64,000 nt of DNA from Clostridiales bacterium PH28_bin88 (GCA_000987045.1 LAKY01000072.1:115383-179382), one strand, 5' to 3'; numbered from the stretch's first letter, positions 37,471-46,119 are shown. A program made the numbers and translations. The notes: generated from the letters alone by a model not told the origin.

Positions 37471-38083
37471 CGGTAACCCTCCTTACCGCATCGAGAAATT
37501 CTCGAGTTTTTGCCGGGTCCTTGCGATTGTCAGCTTCCACCCCGCTGCTTACGTCCACGGCATAGGGACGGACCACCTGGATAGCCTGGGTAATATTTTC
37601 CGGCGTCAGACCGCCCGCCAGGATAACTGGCTTTTGGAAAACCGCCTGCCGGACTAGCTCCCATTTAAATGCCTGGCCGGTGCCACCCCGCAGGTCGGGG
37701 TGGTATGCGTCCAGCAGGTAAGCGTCCGCCACACCGGCGTATTGCCGCATTTCCGCCAACGGTACCTGGTCCCGGACGCGAAATGCTTTAACTACCTGCT
37801 GGCTGTACCCCTTGCAGTACTCTGGTGTCTCCTCCCCGTGGAACTGCAGCACGTCAAGTTTACAAAAACTCGCCAGTTCCTGAACCTCGTACCGCGGCTG
37901 GTTGACAAACACCCCCACCCGGGCCACAAAGGGCGGCAGGCGTACGATGATCTCCCGGGCCCGCTCCGGGTCTACCCGTCTCGGGCTTGCGGCAAAAACG
38001 AACCCCAGGGCGTGAGCCCCGGCATCCACCGCTACCTGGGCGTCTTCTATGGTCCTGATGCCACAGATTTTTACTCGAACCAT
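37451..38083 (-). CDS. trpF: phosphoribosylanthranilate isomerase
   Basis: TrpF isomerises phosphoribosylanthranilate in the third tryptophan-specific step. The 210-residue barrel starts [27 protein letters not shown] and ends with the phosphate-binding [10 protein letters not shown] and VDVSSGVEA. It overlaps trpB by 20 bases. It is separated from trpC by a 274-base gap that carries a palindromic element, an unusual break in an otherwise tightly packed operon. Confidence 0.97.
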   Translation of the reverse strand: MVRVKICGIRTIEDAQVAVDAGAHALGFVFAASPRRVDPERAREIIVRLPPFVARVGVFVNQPRYEVQELASFCKLDVLQFHGEETPEYCKGYSQQVVKAFRVRDQVPLAEMRQYAGVADAYLLDAYHPDLRGGTGQAFKWELVRQAVFQKPVILAGGLTPENITQAIQVVRPYAVDVSSGVEADNRKDPAKTREFLDAVRRVTGDVTGC

Positions 38084-38170
38084 GCTACTCCCCTTTCGTC
38101 ACTAGGAGGGCGTTAACAAACCCATCGTATAGCCCGGAGTGCTCCGACATCGCTCAAAAGTCGCGTGCAG

Positions 38171-38299
38171 ACCGGACTAAGGCTCGGTCTCCGGCTCGGG
38201 CGGACTTCCCTCGCCATTCGGCGTCCTTGCCTCAAGTCTCGGCGGCGGGCGTCCTTGCCCGCCGGTCCGCCCTCGCTCATCGGCCTCACCAAGTCCGGT
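38171..38299. repeat. nested palindromic element between trpC and trpF
   Basis: This 129-base GC-rich element has perfect 8-base ends ACCGGACT (38171-38178) and AGTCCGGT (38292-38299). A second perfect pair is GGGCGGAC (38198-38205) and GTCCGCCC (38265-38272), and an inner hairpin is GGCGGGC/GCCCGCC (38244-38263). On the minus strand the 12-mer GGCAAGGACGCC occurs twice. Just outside, CGGAGTGCTCCG (around 38134) is a further palindrome. It has no reading frame worth calling and looks like a mobile or REP-like intergenic element transcribed within the trp mRNA. Confidence 0.65.
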
Positions 38300-38357
38300 T
38301 ACCCTTCGCTCCTATTCGCTCTGTCTGGAGCACATCAGGGCTTTCCGCAGCAGTCTC

Positions 38358-39146
38358 CTAGCCCGGCGGTATAACACCCAACAACTCCCTTACTTTTTCC
38401 CCAGGGTGAGGGCTTGTAACCAGCGCCTCCCCCACCAGGGCCGCATCCACACCCAGTCCTCCCAGCAATACCATGTCGCCCCTGGTAGTGATGCCGCTTT
38501 CGCTGACCACAACCAGGTCCCCCGGTATCAAAGGCCGCAATGACCTGGTTACATTCAGGTCGGTGGAAAAGCTGCGCAAATCCCGGTTGTTGATACCAAT
38601 TACCTCGGCCCCGGCCAAGAGGGCTTGCTCAATTTCTCCCGCGGTGTGCACCTCCACCAGGCAAGCCATGCCCAGGGCAGTGGCCAGCCGGTAAAGTTCC
38701 GCCAGGATCCCCGGCTCCAGGATCGCGACGATTAACAGCACCGCATCCGCCCCTGCCGCCCTGGATTCATACACCTGGTACGGGTGGATAATGAAATCCT
38801 TGCGCAACAGCGGCAAGCCGGACACTTCCTTAACCAGTTCCAAGTATTCCAGTTTTCCCCGGAAATACCTGCTGTCTGTGAGCACCGACAGCGCCGCAGC
38901 TCCTGCTTCCGTGTACGCAACCGCTAGCGCAGCCGGATCGAATTCTTCCCGCAAAACCCCTTTGGAAGGCGATGCAGGCTTTAACTCAGCGATCAAACGG
39001 ATACGTCCCACACCTTGCCTGAGCGCTCCTGTAAAATCCCTGGTGGCAGGCCGCCTGGCCGCCCTCCGCTCCACTTCCGCCATCGGATACCTGGCCAAGG
39101 CCTGTGAGACTTCTACCTGCTTGTGTGTCATAATCTCGGCTAGCAT
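38358..39146 (-). CDS. trpC: indole-3-glycerol phosphate synthase
   Basis: TrpC closes the indole ring to give indole-3-glycerol phosphate. The barrel has AELKPASPSKGVLREEFDP (catalytic Lys region), PLLRKDFIIHPYQVYE, EVIGINNRDLRSF and VSESGITTRGD. The ATG at 39146 overlaps the trpD stop as TGATG, giving 262 residues; a start four codons upstream is also open. Confidence 0.97.
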   Translation of the reverse strand: MLAEIMTHKQVEVSQALARYPMAEVERRAARRPATRDFTGALRQGVGRIRLIAELKPASPSKGVLREEFDPAALAVAYTEAGAAALSVLTDSRYFRGKLEYLELVKEVSGLPLLRKDFIIHPYQVYESRAAGADAVLLIVAILEPGILAELYRLATALGMACLVEVHTAGEIEQALLAGAEVIGINNRDLRSFSTDLNVTRSLRPLIPGDLVVVSESGITTRGDMVLLGGLGVDAALVGEALVTSPHPGEKVRELLGVIPPG

Positions 39147-40168
39147 CAGGCGGCACATCCTTTGGTAAATGAAATTAACTGTTCAAGTTTAGCCAGGGCT
39201 GCCCCGGAGTCAATGCTCCTGGCCGCCAGTTCCACACCCTCCCGGAGCGTATCCGCCTTGCCCCCCGCCACCATGGCCAAAGAGGCGTTTAACAGCACCA
39301 CATCCCGGCATGGGCCCGGCCTACCCTGCAGCACCTCTTTAGTGATGGCGGCATTCTCTTCTGACGTCCCCCCCAGGATGGACTGCAGGGGCGCCCTTGC
39401 CAGGCCTACCTCCTCGGGGGCCAGGTAGAAAGTCCGCAGGCGTCCCTCCCTCAAGATGGTCACCTTGGTCTCACCCGTAATGGTTGCCTCGTCCAACCCG
39501 TCACTCCCATGGACGACAAAAGCCCCAGTGGTACCCAAACGCTGCAGCACTCCGGCTACCACCTCCGTGAGCCGCCCGTCGTAGACCCCCAATACCTGGG
39601 CGGTTGCCACCGCCGGGTTGGTGATAGGCCCCAGGACATTAAAAACCGTGCGGATGCCGATTTCCTTCCGTGGGCCTGCAGCATGACGCATGGCCCCGTG
39701 AAAACTGGGCGCAAACATAAATCCGATGCCAATTTCCTCCAGGCACCTTTCGACTGCCGCAGGGGGGATGGCCACCTGGACTCCTAGCTGTTCCAACACA
39801 TCGGCGCTGCCACACCGGCTGGATATTGACCGGTTGCCGTGCTTGGCCACCGGTAGGCCCGCACCGGCCACCACGAAAGCAGCGGTGGTGGAAATGTTAA
39901 AGGTTTGCCTGGCGTCACCACCGGTCCCGCAGGTATCTACCACACTGGGATGGCTGGTTTTTACCGGTATTGCCTTGGCCCGCATGGTCCGCGCAAACCC
40001 GGTGATTTCCTCCACCGTCTCCCCTTTCATGCGCAAGGCGGCCAGAAAAGCGGCAATCTGTGAGGGGGTGGCCTCCCCGTTCATAATGACCTCCATAGCC
40101 CGTTGAGCCTCCTGTTCCGAAAGGCTCATTCCCGCCACAATGTGGGCAATAGCGTCTCGAAAGTCCAT
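39146..40168 (-). CDS. trpD: anthranilate phosphoribosyltransferase
   Basis: TrpD transfers phosphoribosyl from PRPP to anthranilate. It has the PRPP-binding motif DTCGTGGDARQTFNIST (near residue 78), the anthranilate site VAKHGNRSISSRCGSADVLE and the metal-binding acidic segment GLDEATITGETKV. The length of 340 residues is typical. Confidence 0.97.
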   Translation of the reverse strand: MDFRDAIAHIVAGMSLSEQEAQRAMEVIMNGEATPSQIAAFLAALRMKGETVEEITGFARTMRAKAIPVKTSHPSVVDTCGTGGDARQTFNISTTAAFVVAGAGLPVAKHGNRSISSRCGSADVLEQLGVQVAIPPAAVERCLEEIGIGFMFAPSFHGAMRHAAGPRKEIGIRTVFNVLGPITNPAVATAQVLGVYDGRLTEVVAGVLQRLGTTGAFVVHGSDGLDEATITGETKVTILREGRLRTFYLAPEEVGLARAPLQSILGGTSEENAAITKEVLQGRPGPCRDVVLLNASLAMVAGGKADTLREGVELAARSIDSGAALAKLEQLISFTKGCAA

Positions 40169-40201
40169 CTCGGCTCTTCTCTCCTCTCTTAGTAGTTGCC
40201 A

Positions 40202-40765
40202 TTAAAAACCTAAGAAGTTTTTTAGAATCTTCTTGCCTTCCCTGGTCATAATAGACTCGGGGTGGAACTGTACCCCTTCAACAGGTAATTTCCGGTGCCG
40301 CACCCCCATTACCTCTCCCTGACTGGTTTGCGCGGTTACCTCCAGGCACTCCGGCAGGCTTTCCCGCTCCAGTACCAGGGAGTGGTAACGGGCCGCGGTA
40401 AAGGAGCCCGGCAGGTCCCGGTAGATGCCCTTCCCGTCGTGGATAACCTCGGAGGTTTTACCATGCACAGGCTCTCTGGCCCGTACCACCCGGCCGCCGA
40501 AGGCCTGCCCGATGCACTGGTGACCCAGGCAAACCCCCAGGATGGGGACCTTTCCACCCAGGGCGGATACCACCTCCAGCGAAACCCCTGCCTCATCGGG
40601 GGTACACGGCCCCGGGGAGATCAGGATATAGTCCGGCCCCATGGCGGTGATGTCCTCCACAGTGACAGCGTCGTTACGGATCACCTTCACCTCCTGACCC
40701 ATCTCTCCCAGATACTGCACCAGGTTATAAGTAAAAGAGTCATAGTTGTCAATGACCAGGATCAT
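40202..40765 (-). CDS. trpG: anthranilate synthase glutamine amidotransferase subunit
   Basis: TrpG supplies ammonia from glutamine to TrpE. It is a class I amidotransferase of 187 residues with the nucleophile in [15 protein letters not shown] and His/Glu in [10 protein letters not shown]. Proteins of this size often serve both anthranilate and p-aminobenzoate synthesis. Its ATG immediately follows the trpE stop (TAAATG). Confidence 0.96.
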   Translation of the reverse strand: MILVIDNYDSFTYNLVQYLGEMGQEVKVIRNDAVTVEDITAMGPDYILISPGPCTPDEAGVSLEVVSALGGKVPILGVCLGHQCIGQAFGGRVVRAREPVHGKTSEVIHDGKGIYRDLPGSFTAARYHSLVLERESLPECLEVTAQTSQGEVMGVRHRKLPVEGVQFHPESIMTREGKKILKNFLGF

Positions 40766-42259
40766 TTATTCGCCCTCCTCCGCTATTTGCAGGGCCACCA
40801 GCATGGCCCTGGCCTTGTTCCAACACTCCAGGGTTTCCTGTTGGGGCTCCGAATCCGCCACGATGCCGGCCCCCGCCTGCACATAAGCACGGCCACCGTG
40901 GAAAACCGCCGTCCTGATGGTAATGCAAGTATCCAGGTTACCGTTTAGTCCCAGGTACCCCACCGCCCCCCCATAAAGTCCCCGCCTGGTCGGTTCCAAC
41001 TCCTCGATGATCTCCATGGCTCTCACCTTGGGGGCGCCGCTCAAGGTGCCGGCAGGAAAGCATGCCGCCAGGGCGTCCATCGCGTCCCGTCCCGGGCCCA
41101 GTATCCCTTCCACCTGGGATACCAGGTGCATTACGTGAGAATACCTTTCCACCTCCATAAACCGTGGTACCTCCACTGACCCGTACCGGCACACCTTACC
41201 CACGTCGTTCCTGCCAAGGTCTACCAGCATTACGTGCTCCGCCCGCTCTTTTTCGTCGTGTTTTAGTTCGTCAGCCAGCCGTGCGTCCTCTTGCGGGTCG
41301 TTTCCCCGCGGCCGGGTACCGGCGATAGGCCGGTGCTGTAACCGGCCCCCCTCCACCCGCACCAGCATCTCCGGTGAAGCCCCAACCAGTTGCAATCCCG
41401 GATAGTTTATGTAAAACATGTAAGGGGAAGGGTTTAGTACCCTCACCACCCTGTATACCTCGAAGGGATCGCCGTCAAAACGCCGTGACCACCGCCGGGA
41501 CAGCACCACTTGAAATACGTCCCCGGCAACGATATACTCCTTCGCCCGGAGGACCATTTCCTGGAACCGTTCACGAGTTGTATTACAGCTCAAGCTACCT
41601 TCATCCAGTTTTACACCTGACGTCAGGGTGCGCAGCCTGCCGCTGCCGTTCACCGGAAGCGAGACCTCTTCCAGCCGCCGGCGGATTTCCCTCAATTGTT
41701 CCACCGCCCGGTAATATTCCGCTGCCGGGTCGCTACCCACCCTGGAAAGCACCACTGTCTTTAAGGCGCGTTGAACATGGTCGTAGATCAGCACCGTACC
41801 TGATACCACCAGGTAGCAATCCGGCAGGCCCAGGTCATCGGAAGTCAGCCGGGGAAGGCGTTCCAGCCCTCGTACCATGTCATAGGCGAAATACCCTACC
41901 GCACCACCAAAAAATCGCGGCAGTTCCGGGTACTGCCCCACCCGGTAGTCATTAAGCACCCGCCGTATATACCCCAGCGAATCACCCTGTGCAACCGCCC
42001 GCTGCCCGTCTTCTTCCGTCTCCATTTCCGTTCCCCGCGCCCGCAGCACCAGAAAGGGGTTGATACCAATAAAGGAGTAGCGGGCTACTTGTTCCCCCCC
42101 CTCTACGCTCTCCAGTAGGTAGGAGTAGGCTTCTTCCCGGGCCAACCTCTGGTACAAGGAAATGGGAGTCTCACAATCCACCACCGCTTCCTCCCAGACG
42201 GGAATAAGTCCCTCGGCTTCCGACCTTTGAAGGTATTCCGCCAAACCCGGCTTTACCAT
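40766..42259 (-). CDS. trpE: anthranilate synthase component I
   Basis: TrpE forms anthranilate from chorismate with ammonia from TrpG. The 497-residue chorismate-binding protein has PIAGTRPRGNDPQEDARLADEL, HVMLVDLGRNDVGKV and FPAGTLSGAPKVRAMEIIEE. Tryptophan feedback residues are expected near LLESVEGG, where the LLES motif is present. It is the first trp gene, about 94 bases after the leader terminator, with a strong GGGGGGAGG site. Confidence 0.97.
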   Translation of the reverse strand: MVKPGLAEYLQRSEAEGLIPVWEEAVVDCETPISLYQRLAREEAYSYLLESVEGGEQVARYSFIGINPFLVLRARGTEMETEEDGQRAVAQGDSLGYIRRVLNDYRVGQYPELPRFFGGAVGYFAYDMVRGLERLPRLTSDDLGLPDCYLVVSGTVLIYDHVQRALKTVVLSRVGSDPAAEYYRAVEQLREIRRRLEEVSLPVNGSGRLRTLTSGVKLDEGSLSCNTTRERFQEMVLRAKEYIVAGDVFQVVLSRRWSRRFDGDPFEVYRVVRVLNPSPYMFYINYPGLQLVGASPEMLVRVEGGRLQHRPIAGTRPRGNDPQEDARLADELKHDEKERAEHVMLVDLGRNDVGKVCRYGSVEVPRFMEVERYSHVMHLVSQVEGILGPGRDAMDALAACFPAGTLSGAPKVRAMEIIEELEPTRRGLYGGAVGYLGLNGNLDTCITIRTAVFHGGRAYVQAGAGIVADSEPQQETLECWNKARAMLVALQIAEEGE

Positions 42260-42352
42260 CTACAATTCCTCCCCCCAATATCCCCATCGCCTCAAGCAAG
42301 TTGACTTTCATCGCCTTTGGCGTAAGTCGCCTCTCTTGTCTTAAAAAAATGC

Positions 42353-42382
42353 AAAAAACCAGTGCCCGAAAATGAGCACTGG
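42353..42382 (-). terminator. trp leader attenuator
   Basis: On the minus strand CCAGTGC-(ten bases)-GCACTGG is followed by TTTTTTGCATTTTTTT. The loop bases GCTCATTTTC can instead pair with GAGATGAGC at the end of the triplet repeats, which would form the antiterminator. Confidence 0.92.
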
Positions 42383-42408
42383 CCTGCCAGCAATGATAAC
42401 CCACTGGT

Positions 42409-42456
42409 CTCCCGCTCATCTCAGCTCTCCTCAACCAACTCAACTCAGCTCAACTA
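42409..42456 (-). promoter_or_regulatory. TRAP-type binding site in the trp leader
   Basis: Read on the minus strand there are nine triplets: UAG, then eight GAG. The gaps in order are 2, 2, 2, 6, 2, 2, 2 and 3 bases. The 6-base gap (UUGGUU) looks like one degenerated repeat. Multiple (G/U)AG triplets two to three bases apart are the recognition pattern of the tryptophan-bound TRAP (MtrB) ring in Bacillus. Binding here would block the antiterminator and favour the terminator. No mtrB gene lies in the window. Confidence 0.85.
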
Positions 42457-42542
42457 ATATATTAAGTTAAGTTTCTCGACAGTATCTCGAGGGCTCGGCT
42501 AAACTCTTCCTCACCACCGGCTCCCAGTGATGAGTTTTATTT

Positions 42543-42572
42543 ATCGTACCACCATGGGCAGGACAATGTCAA
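42543..42572 (-). promoter_or_regulatory. sigma-A promoter of the trp operon
   Basis: On the minus strand TTGACA (42567-42572) and TACGAT (42543-42548) are 18 bases apart. The -35 box begins directly after the aroH stop codon. The 315-base gap between aroH and trpE is filled by this promoter, the triplet-repeat leader and the attenuator. Confidence 0.75.
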
Positions 42573-42574
42573 GA

Positions 42575-42949
42575 TCATTTTTCTCCTTGGCTCAGGTCCG
42601 GACGCAACTTCACTGCATCCCGCAGGTAAACGTGCTTGATTTCCGCCTGTGACTTGGTGGTATTCCACAGGACCATCACCCTGACGACGCCGCACATGCT
42701 CCCGGGAACCGCAATTTCCGTGGCACACATCAGCGGGACCAGGTCCCACCCCATTTGCCGTGCCGCCTTGGCTGGAAAAGCCGCGTTCAGATCCTGGCTT
42801 ACGGTGAAGATAGCACCGGCAATTTCCTCCGGGTTCAGCCCGTTGTCCTCCGCAAGTTTTCGCAACATTTCCCCCGTAGCCACCAGGATTTCTTCTTCTG
42901 AGTTATCCCGCACGGTAATAGCCCCGCGAACACCCCGCACCTTGGTCAT
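42575..42949 (-). CDS. aroH: chorismate mutase, AroH type
   Basis: AroH rearranges chorismate to prephenate, feeding PheA and TyrA. This 124-residue protein is the monofunctional Bacillus trimeric type: VRGVRGAITVRDNSEEEIL at the start, FTVSQDLNAAFPAKAAR in the middle and VMVLWNTTK followed by KHVYLRDAVKLRPDL. It follows the HutP-family gene and immediately precedes the trp promoter. Confidence 0.96.
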   Translation of the reverse strand: MTKVRGVRGAITVRDNSEEEILVATGEMLRKLAEDNGLNPEEIAGAIFTVSQDLNAAFPAKAARQMGWDLVPLMCATEIAVPGSMCGVVRVMVLWNTTKSQAEIKHVYLRDAVKLRPDLSQGEK

Positions 42950-42964
42950 ATCCCTCTCCCCATT

Positions 42965-43023
42965 CCTTCCGTCCTTCCGACCTGCTCCGACTTCCGACCT
43001 CGAATTCCCGACTTCTGACTTCC
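42965..43023. repeat. low-complexity CTTCCGACCT-type intergenic repeat
   Basis: The plus strand contains repeated CTTCCGACCT, CTCCGACTTCCGACCT and CCGACTTCTGACTTCC words between hutP and aroH. It resembles the TGACTCCTGACTTCTGACT stretch at 46888-46919. It has no coding look. Confidence 0.45.
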
Positions 43024-43026
43024 AGA

Positions 43027-43443
43027 TCAGGGTACGGCCCGGTGGCCCAAGCCAATCCCTACCTCGTCGAGGTGCAGGAGGCCGATGCCGAAGTACACCG
43101 CCACACTGATGTGGTCATGATGGCGGGCAAGTCCAATTTTCCCTCCCACATTCAGACCTACCGCCTTCGGCATAATCTGAGACAAGGCCTCCCGGGTGGC
43201 ACCCGCAACTGCCCCCTCGTCGGCGTGGGTCTCCTTGATCACGCCTTCCCGTTTGGCGGCAACCACAGCCCGTTCGACGATCTTTTTCACGGAACTGATA
43301 AACTCTCCGCCGTAATCCACCGCCGCTGTCTTGATCCCCATCTCTTGAAACTTGCGCTTCAAATCCAGTTCCTCTTCCCGTGTTTCCGTCAGGGCCATCT
43401 GGATGGCCACCGCCGCAATCTTTTTGCTCCCGTAATGGGACAT
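43027..43443 (-). CDS. HutP-family RNA-binding antiterminator
   Basis: HutP in Bacillus subtilis is a hexameric protein that, with histidine and a divalent metal, binds UAG-rich leader RNA and prevents termination. This 138-residue homologue has SKKIAAVAIQMALTETREEE at the start and a metal/ligand-type segment ARHHDHISVAVYFGIGLLHLDEVGIGLGHRAV. No hut catabolic gene is nearby. Its neighbours are aroH and the trp operon, so an aromatic amino-acid role is suggested but unproven. The ATG has GGGGAGG nine bases upstream. Confidence 0.88.
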   Translation of the reverse strand: MSHYGSKKIAAVAIQMALTETREEELDLKRKFQEMGIKTAAVDYGGEFISSVKKIVERAVVAAKREGVIKETHADEGAVAGATREALSQIMPKAVGLNVGGKIGLARHHDHISVAVYFGIGLLHLDEVGIGLGHRAVP

Positions 43444-43480
43444 CGGGCAAAACCTCCCCTTCGGGACACTTATTAGATTA

Positions 43481-43489
43481 ATTATAGCA
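43481..43489 (-). promoter_or_regulatory. extended -10 promoter of hutP-aroH
   Basis: On the minus strand TGCTATAAT is a perfect extended -10 element. A -35 box is poor (TTTTCC at 17 bases). The start site would be about 30 bases before the HutP-family gene. Confidence 0.6.
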
Positions 43490-43524
43490 AATATTAACGG
43501 CAGGAAAAGGATTTTCTCCGATTT

Positions 43525-44772
43525 TTAGTCTCCTGGAACAGCTGCTGCCGATTTACCAGCCACAAAACCGGTGGAAAAGGCAGCCTGCAGGTTGAACCCG
43601 CCGGTGTAACCGTCCACATCAAGCACTTCACCGGCAAAATAAAGTCCGCGAACCAGGCGGGACCCCATAGTCTGGGGCTCAATCTCTTTAACCGATACCC
43701 CGCCGGCGGTGACAATGGCTTCAGCCAAAGGCCTGGTTCCCGTCACTGTCAGGGGGAGGTGCTGCAACAGGTAGGCGAGATGCAATCGCTCCTCCCGGGT
43801 GATTTGGTGGACAAACTTGTCCTCCGGTAAGCCCGACAGATGAGTAAACACCCGGATCAACCGCTGGGGCAATAGTTCCCCCAGGGAGTTTTTCAACTGT
43901 CTCCGGCTGAACTGGGCAAAGTCTCGCTGCAGGCGAGCATCCAACTGTTCCCGTCGCAGAGCCGGCTTCAGGTTGATTTCCGCTCTGACCGGCGGGCCGT
44001 GCCGCTCCAGGTAACGAGAAACGTTCCGGCTGAGGGTCAGGATAATCGGCCCGGAAACTCCGAAATGTGTAAACAACATCTCACCGAATTCACTGCCCAG
44101 CGAATCCTTCCCCCAGGTAGAAACCTCTACGTTTTTCAGAGTAAGCCCCTGCAGGTCCTTTACCCATTCCTCGTTTGTCTCCAAGGGAACCAGAGCGGGC
44201 TTTAACGGGGTGATCCGGTGACCCAACTCTGCCGCCCAGCGATAACCGTCCCCGGTAGAACCGGTGCGGGGATACGACATCCCGCCGGTAGCCACAACTA
44301 CCGCCTTTCCCGGAACGGTTCCTCCACCGGCCTTTACACCGGTTACCCGGTTCCCCTCCACCAGCAGTCCGGCCACCGGGAGGTTTACCCGCACTTCCAC
44401 CCCCAATCGGCGCAGGTACCCTTCCAGCGCCTGTACCACATCCTTGGACCGGTCAGAAACGGGGAACACCCGCCCCCCCCGCTCCACTTTGGTGGGGAGA
44501 CCCAGCCTGTTAAGGAGCGCAACCATGTCTTTGTTGGAAAAGGTATGCAGTGCGCTGTACAAGAACTGCCCGTTCCCCGGGATATTGTCCACCAACCCGG
44601 TGATGTCGGCAGCATTGGTGAGATTGCACCGGCCCTTGCCGCTGATCAGCACCTTGGTGCCAAGGCGGGAGTTTTTCTCCAGCAACACCACTGGTGCTCC
44701 CGTTTCCGCGGCGGCAATCGCCGCTAGCATTCCGGCGGCCCCCCCGCCGACCACCACTACCCGCGCTGGCAT
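43525..44772 (-). CDS. NAD(P)/FAD-dependent oxidoreductase, HI0933/BaiN family
   Basis: A 415-residue flavoprotein of the HI0933-like (YhiN/BaiN) family. It has the FAD motif VVVGGGAAGMLAAIAAAETG at the N-terminus, KVLISGKGRCNLTNA, VVATGGMSYPRTGSTGDGY and the C-terminal GLYFAGEVLDVDGYTGGFNLQAAFSTG. The physiological substrate is unknown for most members. It is preceded by an FAH-family gene on the same strand. Confidence 0.9.
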   Translation of the reverse strand: MPARVVVVGGGAAGMLAAIAAAETGAPVVLLEKNSRLGTKVLISGKGRCNLTNAADITGLVDNIPGNGQFLYSALHTFSNKDMVALLNRLGLPTKVERGGRVFPVSDRSKDVVQALEGYLRRLGVEVRVNLPVAGLLVEGNRVTGVKAGGGTVPGKAVVVATGGMSYPRTGSTGDGYRWAAELGHRITPLKPALVPLETNEEWVKDLQGLTLKNVEVSTWGKDSLGSEFGEMLFTHFGVSGPIILTLSRNVSRYLERHGPPVRAEINLKPALRREQLDARLQRDFAQFSRRQLKNSLGELLPQRLIRVFTHLSGLPEDKFVHQITREERLHLAYLLQHLPLTVTGTRPLAEAIVTAGGVSVKEIEPQTMGSRLVRGLYFAGEVLDVDGYTGGFNLQAAFSTGFVAGKSAAAVPGD

Positions 44773-44856
44773 GCTGGTTTACCATACCTCCCGTACCCCT
44801 ACTTAGTTTCGTTTCTTCCTGAAAAATCGGTTGACGGCTTGAGCTCAGGTTTCCTA

Positions 44857-45618
44857 CTACTCCGCGGCCACCCTGTTCACCAGCCTGCCCAGGTGCCGGA
44901 TCTCAATCGCGATTTCATCCCCCGGCTCCATAGGTCCGACTCCGCTGGGAGTACCGGTAAGGATCACATCCCCCGGCAGCAGGGTCATTACCTTGGAGAG
45001 GTAGCTTACCAGGTACTCTACGGGAAAGATCAACTGGGCAGTGGTAGAGCGTTGTCGCTCTTGCCCATTAAGGAACGCCTTTACCTCCAGGTCAGACGGG
45101 TCAATCCCGGAAACAATCCGTGGTCCCAGGGGGCAGAAAGTATCAAAAGACTTGGCCACCGTCCATTGCCCGTCCTTGGGCTGCAGATCCCGGGCTGTCA
45201 CATCGTTGCCACATACGTAGCCCAACACATTTTCTATGGCGTTCCCGGGTTCCGCATGGCGGGTAACCCTACCGATGACAACGCCCAGTTCCGCCTCATA
45301 GTCCAGCCTGCGACACATGGCCGGCTTGATCACCCGTTCACCGGGACCTACCACCGCAGTAGAAGGTTTCATAAACACCACCGGCTTTTCCGGAATGGGT
45401 ATCTTCATCTCTTCCGCATGATCCCGGTAGTTGAGGCCAATGCAGATTACTTTACTGGGCTCGCAGGGGGCCAGCAGGCGTACTGCCGAAGACGGGAAAA
45501 CCTCGTCGGTCTCTTGCCATTGGGTAAAAATACTCCCCGACAAAGCAATCACTTGCTCACCGCGCACTACTCCGTAACAGGCTTTTTCCCCATTCAGGAA
45601 ACGCACGAACTCCGTCAT
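44857..45618 (-). CDS. fumarylacetoacetate hydrolase family protein
   Basis: A 253-residue FAH-family enzyme, a group that hydrolyses or decarboxylates acylpyruvate-type beta-diketo acids with a divalent metal. It has ICIGLNYRDHAEEMKIPIPEKPVVFMKP, the metal-ligand region DYEAELGVVIGR and DVILTGTPSGVGPMEPGDEI. The exact substrate is not predictable. Neighbours do not form an aromatic degradation pathway, so a clean-up role such as acylpyruvase is plausible. Confidence 0.88.
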   Translation of the reverse strand: MTEFVRFLNGEKACYGVVRGEQVIALSGSIFTQWQETDEVFPSSAVRLLAPCEPSKVICIGLNYRDHAEEMKIPIPEKPVVFMKPSTAVVGPGERVIKPAMCRRLDYEAELGVVIGRVTRHAEPGNAIENVLGYVCGNDVTARDLQPKDGQWTVAKSFDTFCPLGPRIVSGIDPSDLEVKAFLNGQERQRSTTAQLIFPVEYLVSYLSKVMTLLPGDVILTGTPSGVGPMEPGDEIAIEIRHLGRLVNRVAAE

Positions 45619-45657
45619 CCCTCTTCTCCCTTCCTGAGTGTTTGATTAATAATACTT

Positions 45658-46119
45658 TTACCGGGCGTTGATTTTCTTTTCCCACAGGAGGCGGTAGGTA
45701 TGAAGTTCCTGGTTCATTTTAAACAGGAATCGTTCCACATCCTGGCGCGTAACCAGCATTTGCTCAGGTTCCAGGATTTCCACCTTTCGGAACTCCTCGC
45801 GCATGATAAAACGGATCACGTCTTCGATCGTGTCTGCCCAGACAGTCAGGATAACGGGAGCGTACGCCACCTCTTCCCCGTTGATTTCGTCGGCAACGGT
45901 ATAAACGTCGAGGGTATTGTCTATATCCTCGATCTTAATCCCCTGGACGGGTACGTTACGGAGTTGGGCCACCTTCTGTTCCCTGATCTCTTCAGCCACC
46001 TTCTCCGTATTCTTCCCGCCAAAGAAAAACTTGGCCGGCCTTGTCTCACCCCGGTAATCCAGCCTGACTCTAAGCTTAATGTTGCTCTGGATGACCTCAT
46101 CACCTATCTTTACCTTCAA
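45658..46119 (-). CDS. conserved-looking protein of unknown function
   Basis: A protein of about 153 residues, mixed alpha/beta and soluble, with no motif I recognise. The N-terminal part (KVKIGDEVIQSNIKLRVRLDYRGETRPAKFFF) looks like beta strands; the C-terminal half is helical and charged. The frame is open to 46236, but a TTG at 46119 with GGGGGAG six bases upstream is the likely start. It lies between cobO and the FAH gene on the same strand, 126 bases after cobO. Confidence 0.65.
   Translation of the reverse strand: MKVKIGDEVIQSNIKLRVRLDYRGETRPAKFFFGGKNTEKVAEEIREQKVAQLRNVPVQGIKIEDIDNTLDVYTVADEINGEEVAYAPVILTVWADTIEDVIRFIMREEFRKVEILEPEQMLVTRQDVERFLFKMNQELHTYRLLWEKKINAR

Noticed and set aside
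38084..38357. A small gene between trpC and trpF
   Set aside because: Open frames there are short, arginine/serine-rich and overlap the palindromes; no start context was found.
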